Shown: one piece after another, positions 58,836-64,000 of the stretch | Position numbering within the stretch: position 1 is the first letter of the stretch | How the letters are laid out: each line of letters begins with the position of its first letter | Origin: JBHEBG01 sp046557915 | GTDB taxonomy: Bacteria > Bacteroidota > Bacteroidia > Flavobacteriales > Flavobacteriaceae | Direction of reading: 5' to 3' | NCBI RefSeq assembly: GCF_046557915.1 | Contig: NZ_JBHEBG010000001.1 | Span: forward strand, 1,736,001 to 1,800,000 | Length of the DNA stretch: 64,000 bases | The notes under the pieces: generated by a model | The model's database searches: none | What the model was told of the DNA's origin: nothing | Seen by the model: the letters and a program-made list of their open reading frames with translations, nothing else | Position numbers and translations under genes: made by a program

Positions 58836-60841
58836 TGGCCGTTACCGAAAAGAACATATTGACCCGTTTGTATATAGTGGCCGGTTGCCTGTTCCTGTTT
58901 TCTATGGCGGTAATTATAAAGTTGGTAAGTATTCAGATGGTACATGGGGACAAGTACAAAAAGCTGGCCATGGACCGTACGGAAAAAATGTTTACAATAG
59001 CTCCTAACCGCGGTAATCTCTATTCCGATGATGGAAGTTTGTTGGCAACCTCGGTATCTAGATATGATATTCGTTTCGATGCCGTTACCGTTAAGTCGCA
59101 AGATTTTGAGGCCAATATAAAACCACTATCCGACTCATTGGCCCTTATGTTTGGAAAATCTGCTTCTTACTACGAGCAACTTTTTAGAAAGGCCAAAGCA
59201 AATAAGAACAGATATAAATTGATTGCCCGTAATCTCGACTATTCCGATTATATGGCGGTCAAAGGATTTCCACTATTCGATAAAGGACCTAACAGGGGCG
59301 GATTTATTGCCGAACAAAGAACCGTAAGGGAGCATCCGCTAGGAAAAATTGCGGAACGTAGTGTTGGTTATGAACGCGTAGATGAAAACGGGTATTTCAC
59401 TCGTGTAGGACTAGAGGGTGCCTTTGGTCAATACTTAAGGGGTAAAGAGGGTAAAAGGCTAAAGCAGAAAATTGCCAAAGGGCAATGGAAACCCATAGGT
59501 CTGGATAACATTATAGAACCCCAAGATGGTTATGACGTGGTATCTACCATAGATATAAACATACAAGATATAGCCCACCATGCACTACTAGGACAATTGG
59601 AAAAATACAAGGCAGATCATGGCTGCGTAATTGTTATGGAAACCAAGACGGGGGAAATAAAAGCCATTTCAAACTTAGGGCGTACCGATGATGGTAAATA
59701 TTACGAACGGTTGAACTACGCTATAGGGGAATCTCATGAGCCGGGCTCTACCTTTAAGCTTATGTCGCTCGTGGCTGCCTTGGAAGACCGTGTTGTTGAC
59801 ACAACCACAATAATTGATACGGAAAAAGGTAGGTGGAGACTGTACGACCGTACGGTTCGGGATTCTAAACATGGCGGGTACGGAAAAATATCCGTTGCAA
59901 GGGCCTTTGAAGTATCCTCCAATACCGCCTTTGCCAAAATGATACATAATGGTTATAAAGAAAAACCTGGAAAATATGTAAATCGACTTATGAACATGAA
60001 CCTTCACCAAGAATTGGGTCTGCCCATTAAAGGCGAAGGAAAGCCTGTAATTAGATATCCTGGCGAAAAAGGGTGGTCTGGGATTTCCTTGGCTTGGATG
60101 TCCCATGGATACGAGGTTTCAATGACACCCCTGCAAACGCTAACATTCTACAATGCAATTGCCAATGATGGGGAAATGTTAAAGCCTAGATTGATCAAAG
60201 AAGTAAAAGAATGGAACAAGACCATCCATAAGTTCGATAAAGAAGTAATCAACCCGTCCATCTGCACCAAGGAGACAGCAGCTAAGGTAAAACAACTGTT
60301 GAATAACGTGGTGGAACAAAAGCACGGTACCGGCCATGGACTCTACTCGCCAAATTTTTCAATGGCGGGCAAGACAGGTACCTGTCAAAAAAATTACGCG
60401 GCCAAAGACCCGAATAAATTACGTTATATATCATCATTCGCCGGTTATTTTCCTGCGGACAACCCAAAATATTCCTGTATAGTGGTCATCCATGAACCGG
60501 ATAAGAGTGTAGGTTACTACGGGGCAGATGTATCCGGACCGGTATTTAAATCGGTAGCCCAAAAAATATATGCCACCTCCCCTCTAATTGATGAGGTGAA
60601 AAGTTTGGAGTCGGAAAACGAAAATCTAAATACGGAATATCAGCACTATTATGTGCAGTCCCAAAAGAAACACAATAAAGTACCCAACGTAATGGGTATG
60701 TCCGGAATGGATGCGGTCTCTATCTTGGAAAACTTGGGATTGCGCGTAGAAATAAAAGGTAATGGTAAAGTAAAAAAACAATCTATTGCACATGGGACGG
60801 CATTGGATAAAGTAGAAAAAATAGTATTGGTGCTATCATGA
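58835..60841 (+). CDS. ftsI: Division transpeptidase (class B PBP, FtsI) with C-terminal PASTA domain
   Basis: A 668-residue septal peptidoglycan transpeptidase. It has one N-terminal transmembrane helix (about 10-30), a dimerisation region, then the transpeptidase domain with Ser305-x-x-Lys308 (STFK), Ser361-Ser362-Asn363 and Lys513-Thr-Gly515. A PASTA domain follows at about 605-668 (VPNVMGMSGMDAVSILENLG). PASTA repeats in FtsI-type proteins are usual in Bacteroidota and Firmicutes but not in Enterobacteria. The start is GTG 58835, overlapping the ftsL stop by one base. Confidence 0.93.
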   Translation: MAVTEKNILTRLYIVAGCLFLFSMAVIIKLVSIQMVHGDKYKKLAMDRTEKMFTIAPNRGNLYSDDGSLLATSVSRYDIRFDAVTVKSQDFEANIKPLSDSLALMFGKSASYYEQLFRKAKANKNRYKLIARNLDYSDYMAVKGFPLFDKGPNRGGFIAEQRTVREHPLGKIAERSVGYERVDENGYFTRVGLEGAFGQYLRGKEGKRLKQKIAKGQWKPIGLDNIIEPQDGYDVVSTIDINIQDIAHHALLGQLEKYKADHGCVIVMETKTGEIKAISNLGRTDDGKYYERLNYAIGESHEPGSTFKLMSLVAALEDRVVDTTTIIDTEKGRWRLYDRTVRDSKHGGYGKISVARAFEVSSNTAFAKMIHNGYKEKPGKYVNRLMNMNLHQELGLPIKGEGKPVIRYPGEKGWSGISLAWMSHGYEVSMTPLQTLTFYNAIANDGEMLKPRLIKEVKEWNKTIHKFDKEVINPSICTKETAAKVKQLLNNVVEQKHGTGHGLYSPNFSMAGKTGTCQKNYAAKDPNKLRYISSFAGYFPADNPKYSCIVVIHEPDKSVGYYGADVSGPVFKSVAQKIYATSPLIDEVKSLESENENLNTEYQHYYVQSQKKHNKVPNVMGMSGMDAVSILENLGLRVEIKGNGKVKKQSIAHGTALDKVEKIVLVLS

Positions 60842-62301
60842 AGTTGTTAAAGGACATATTATTTGGGGTTAGCCTTTCTGCTGTTAGCGGATCTACCAAC
60901 ATCTTGGTAAATGCGGTTCATTTCGATTCTCGGAAAGTAGGTCTAGATGATGTTTTTGTAGCCATAAAGGGATTGGTTACCGACGGGCACGAGTATATAG
61001 AGCGGGCCATAAACTCGGGCGCAAAAGCCATTGTGTGTGAACAACTTCCAGATCAACTGATCGATGGATTAACCTATTTAGAAGTAGATAATGGTAATAA
61101 GGCCTTGGCCATAATGGCAGCCAACTTTTACGATAATCCTTCTAAAAACCTAAAATTGGTTGGGGTTACCGGTACCAATGGTAAAACTACGGTAAGTAGT
61201 CTTTTGTATCAGCTGTTTAAAAAAGCGGGTTACAAGGTAGGACTTATCTCTACGATTAAGATAATGGTTGCCGAAAAGGAATATCCCACCAGTCATACCA
61301 CTCCAGATGCGCTTACCATTAATGAACATTTAAGTTTCATGAACGATGCCGGTGTAGAATTTTGCTTTATGGAAGTAAGCTCGCATGGTATCCACCAGAA
61401 AAGAACACAAGGATTGGTCTTTGAAGGTGCAGTGTTCACAAACCTGTCCCATGACCATTTAGATTATCATAAGACTTTTGCCGATTACAGGGATACCAAA
61501 AAAAAACTATTCGATGAGCTTAAGCCAAAAGCTTTTGCCCTTACCAATGTAGATGATAAAAACGGCTTGGTAATGCTACAGAATACCAAAGCCAGAAAAT
61601 ATACCTATGCCCTAAAATCATATGCGGATTACAGGGCACAGATTTTGGAAAACCAATTTAACGGTCAGTTGTTAAAGGTTGATGACAATGAGCTATGGAC
61701 CAAACTCATAGGACATTTCAATGCCTACAATATCTTGGCCATATACGCTACTGCAGATTTATTGGGATTGGAAAAGCTAGAAACACTTCGTTTGCTGAGC
61801 GATCTGGAAAATGTGGATGGTAGGTTCCAATATTTTATTTCAAAAGAAAGAATAACGGCTATTGTTGATTATGCCCATACGCCGGACGCCTTAAAAAATG
61901 TACTTGATGCAATCAATACATTGAGAACTGGAAATGAAAATGTCATCACCGTAGTGGGGTGTGGTGGTGACAGAGATAGTTCTAAGCGTCCGGTAATGGG
62001 GCATATCGCTTCGGAGTTAAGTAATAAAGCCATTTTTACCTCCGATAATCCGCGTACCGAATCTCCTACCTTGATTATTGAAGCTATGGAAGCTGGCGTT
62101 GAACCCCAAAACCTTAAAAAAATCGTATCCATAGAAAACAGAAAGCAGGCCATTAAAACAGCCTGCCAATTGGCAGCTACCAATGATATTATTTTGGTCG
62201 CCGGCAAGGGTCATGAAACCTATCAGGAGACCAATGGAAAAAGGATAGACTTTGATGATTTTAAAATTGTACAGGAAATATTGGAAGAACTAGATAAATA
62301 A
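60838..62301 (+). CDS. murE: UDP-MurNAc-tripeptide synthetase, meso-DAP adding
   Basis: A 487-residue ligase that adds meso-diaminopimelate to UDP-MurNAc-L-Ala-D-Glu. The ATP loop is GTNGKTT (112-118). The motif Asp403-Asn-Pro-Arg406 is the signature of meso-DAP specificity (lysine ligases differ here), so the peptidoglycan is of the A1-gamma type. It overlaps ftsI by four bases (ATGA). Confidence 0.94.
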   Translation: MKLLKDILFGVSLSAVSGSTNILVNAVHFDSRKVGLDDVFVAIKGLVTDGHEYIERAINSGAKAIVCEQLPDQLIDGLTYLEVDNGNKALAIMAANFYDNPSKNLKLVGVTGTNGKTTVSSLLYQLFKKAGYKVGLISTIKIMVAEKEYPTSHTTPDALTINEHLSFMNDAGVEFCFMEVSSHGIHQKRTQGLVFEGAVFTNLSHDHLDYHKTFADYRDTKKKLFDELKPKAFALTNVDDKNGLVMLQNTKARKYTYALKSYADYRAQILENQFNGQLLKVDDNELWTKLIGHFNAYNILAIYATADLLGLEKLETLRLLSDLENVDGRFQYFISKERITAIVDYAHTPDALKNVLDAINTLRTGNENVITVVGCGGDRDSSKRPVMGHIASELSNKAIFTSDNPRTESPTLIIEAMEAGVEPQNLKKIVSIENRKQAIKTACQLAATNDIILVAGKGHETYQETNGKRIDFDDFKIVQEILEELDK

Positions 62302-62347
62302 CGATACAACCCGCAAGGGTTAAGATTATAAGGAACACAAAAGAAAA

Positions 62348-63568
62348 ATGTTATACTACCTATTTGAATATTTAGAAACGCAGTACCAGTTTCCTGGTGC
62401 CAGTCTTTTTCAGTTCCTAACCTTTAGGGCTGCAATGGCAGTTTTGCTTTCATTGATAATTGCCACGGTATATGGAAAAAGAGTGATCCTTTTTCTTAAA
62501 CGTAAGCAAATAGGGGAAACTGTGCGCGATCTAGGTTTGGACGGGCAGCAACAAAAGGCGGGTACGCCAACCATGGGCGGGTTAATCATCATAATGTCCA
62601 CACTCATACCTGTACTGCTGTTTGCAAAATTGGACAATATTTATATCATTCTTTTAATAGTTACCACAGTTTGGATGGGTATAATCGGTTTTGTGGACGA
62701 TTATATCAAAATATTCAAAAAAGATAAAAAAGGGTTAAAAGGCAGATTTAAGATCATGGGACAAGTAGTTCTTGGTCTAATCGTTGGGGCCACGCTTTAT
62801 GTTCATCCGGAGGTAACCATGAAAGAAAAGAATAGCACCATCATTACAGCGCGTTATCAGGTAGAGCAGGTACAGGGGCAAGAGATTAAATCAACCAAGA
62901 CCAACATTCCATTTTTTAAGGACAATGAATTGGATTATAGCGATTTTATTTCTTGGACCGGTGAGGGAATGGAAGAATACAGTTGGCTAATTTTTATTCC
63001 GATCATTATAATCATTGTTACCGCAGTGTCCAATGGCGCAAATCTTACGGATGGTATAGATGGACTAGCTGCCGGAACTTCCGCAATAATTGTACTGACC
63101 CTGGGAATCTTTGCGTGGGTATCCGGTAACATCATTTTTTCTGATTACTTGGATATCTTTTTTATTCCTAGAGCTGGGGAACTAGTAGTGTACATAGCAG
63201 CTTTTGTTGGGGCTTTGGTAGGATTTCTGTGGTATAATGCATTTCCAGCACAGGTTTTTATGGGTGATACCGGAAGCCTTACCATAGGTGGTGTAATTGC
63301 TGTAATTGCGATTATAGTCCGTAAAGAATTGCTTATCCCTTTGCTCTGCGGAATTTTCTTTGCAGAGTCAATTTCCGTCATGTTGCAAGTAGGTTATTTT
63401 AAATACACTAAAAAAAGATTGGGAGAAGGTAAACGTATTTTTTTAATGGCACCCTTGCACCATCATTACCAGAAAAAGGGATACCATGAAAGTAAGATTG
63501 TAACACGTTTTTGGATTATAGGCATATTACTGGCCATTGTGACTTTCGTGACTCTAAAAGTGCGTTAA
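62348..63568 (+). CDS. mraY: Phospho-MurNAc-pentapeptide transferase
   Basis: A 406-residue inner-membrane enzyme making lipid I on undecaprenyl phosphate. It has about ten transmembrane segments. GTPTMGGLII, FVDDYIKI (Asp-rich), NLTDGIDGLA and the C-terminal MAPLHHHYQKKGYHESKIV are family hallmarks. It is longer than E. coli MraY (360) because of an insertion at about 155-205 (EVTMKEKNST through the charged loop), common in Bacteroidota. Confidence 0.95.
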   Translation: MLYYLFEYLETQYQFPGASLFQFLTFRAAMAVLLSLIIATVYGKRVILFLKRKQIGETVRDLGLDGQQQKAGTPTMGGLIIIMSTLIPVLLFAKLDNIYIILLIVTTVWMGIIGFVDDYIKIFKKDKKGLKGRFKIMGQVVLGLIVGATLYVHPEVTMKEKNSTIITARYQVEQVQGQEIKSTKTNIPFFKDNELDYSDFISWTGEGMEEYSWLIFIPIIIIIVTAVSNGANLTDGIDGLAAGTSAIIVLTLGIFAWVSGNIIFSDYLDIFFIPRAGELVVYIAAFVGALVGFLWYNAFPAQVFMGDTGSLTIGGVIAVIAIIVRKELLIPLLCGIFFAESISVMLQVGYFKYTKKRLGEGKRIFLMAPLHHHYQKKGYHESKIVTRFWIIGILLAIVTFVTLKVR

Positions 63569-64000
63569 ATGGAGCGGTTGGTGGTTTTGGGCGGCGGAGA
63601 AAGTGGTGTGGGAACTGCCATATTGGGAAAACAAAAAGGGTACAAGGTTTTTGTATCCGATAAGGGAAAGATTAAACAGAAATATAAAGACGTTCTTTTA
63701 CATTTTGAGATTGATTGGGAAGAAGAAAAGCATACGGAACATCTTGTCCTTTCGGCAAATATTGTAATGAAGAGCCCAGGTATTCCGGATAGTGTGCCGC
63801 TGGTAACAAAGTTGGTAAAAAAGGGCATACCTGTAGTTTCAGAAATTGAATTTGCCACCAGATATACCAATGCGGTTATCATAGGCATAACAGGAAGCAA
63901 CGGGAAGACCACCACCACCATGCTTACCAACCACCTATTGAAGCAAGGAAATTTACATGTAGGGATGGCCGGTAATATTGGCGATAGCTATGCAAAAATG
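63569..64000 (+). CDS. murD: UDP-N-acetylmuramoyl-L-alanine--D-glutamate ligase, 3' end cut by window
   Basis: The first 144 residues of MurD. The ATG directly follows the mraY stop. The N-terminal Rossmann-like domain (VVLGGGESGVGTA), MKSPGIP and the ATP loop GITGSNGKTTTTML identify it. It adds D-glutamate to UDP-MurNAc-L-Ala in the cytoplasm. The rest of the gene and the remaining dcw genes lie beyond the window. Confidence 0.93.
   Translation, partial: MERLVVLGGGESGVGTAILGKQKGYKVFVSDKGKIKQKYKDVLLHFEIDWEEEKHTEHLVLSANIVMKSPGIPDSVPLVTKLVKKGIPVVSEIEFATRYTNAVIIGITGSNGKTTTTMLTNHLLKQGNLHVGMAGNIGDSYAKM

Noticed and set aside
1..64000. CRISPR arrays, insertion sequences, prophage, integrons, tRNA or rRNA genes
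   Set aside because: No repeat-spacer pattern, transposase, integrase, phage gene or recognisable tRNA cloverleaf was found on either strand.

Overview
The window looks like chromosome from a member of the Flavobacteriaceae (Bacteroidota), probably a marine one of the Maribacter/Zobellia type; the genus is a guess. The evidence is: gliding genes gldA, gldB and gldC; promoters of the Bacteroidota form TTG-N19-21-TAnnTTTG; AT-rich translation starts without clear Shine-Dalgarno sequences; frequent GTG/TTG starts; a methionine synthase split into two genes; and a homoserine acetyltransferase fused to aspartokinase/homoserine dehydrogenase. I saw no rRNA, tRNA, CRISPR array, insertion sequence or prophage.

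Layout. 1-20 kb is a sulfur and methionine block: metY (cut by the window edge), a MetX-ThrA fusion, metZ, a MarR and GNAT pair, an Rrf2 regulator, an assimilatory sulfate operon (DUF2061, cysH, cysD, cysN, then sulfite reductase, cobA and a ferredoxin-NADP reductase-like flavoprotein), and a SAM-I riboswitch in front of metH (two genes) and metF. Three copies of a 17-bp box lie at the two promoter regions of the sulfate operon and are the likely Rrf2 operators. 20-26.6 kb carries envelope and metabolic genes (PagL-like, DUF2807, serine hydrolase, agmatinase, S10 peptidase, gldA). 26.7-31 kb is a Phe/Tyr operon (pheA, aminotransferase, tyrA, DAHP synthase-chorismate mutase) behind a leader-peptide attenuator.

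31-45.5 kb holds housekeeping genes (rsgA, dtd, aroA, queA, rlmN, a polyprenyl synthase), a pair of DUF3857/transglutaminase-like proteins of which only the first keeps the catalytic triad, and an ECF sigma factor with a probable anti-sigma partner. 45.5-57 kb has a lipoprotein beta-propeller, a DnaG primase without zinc ligands, an orphan response regulator with Glu at the phospho-acceptor site, nadE, gldB and gldC, and a small regulon in which a MarR protein with a Cys-rich tail, a lipoprotein and a thioredoxin-like protein share one operator sequence. Next to it lies a subclass B1 metallo-beta-lactamase-like lipoprotein. 57-64 kb is the start of the dcw division/cell-wall cluster (mraZ, rsmH, ftsL, ftsI, murE, mraY, murD), with three MraZ-type boxes at 10-bp spacing.

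The most useful non-coding finds are the Phe/Tyr attenuator (26770-26944), the shared MarR operator (53127-53143, 53931-53947, 54247-54263), the putative Rrf2 boxes (7370, 7450, 10766), the SAM-I riboswitch (14921-15036) and several predicted leaderless regulator mRNAs.
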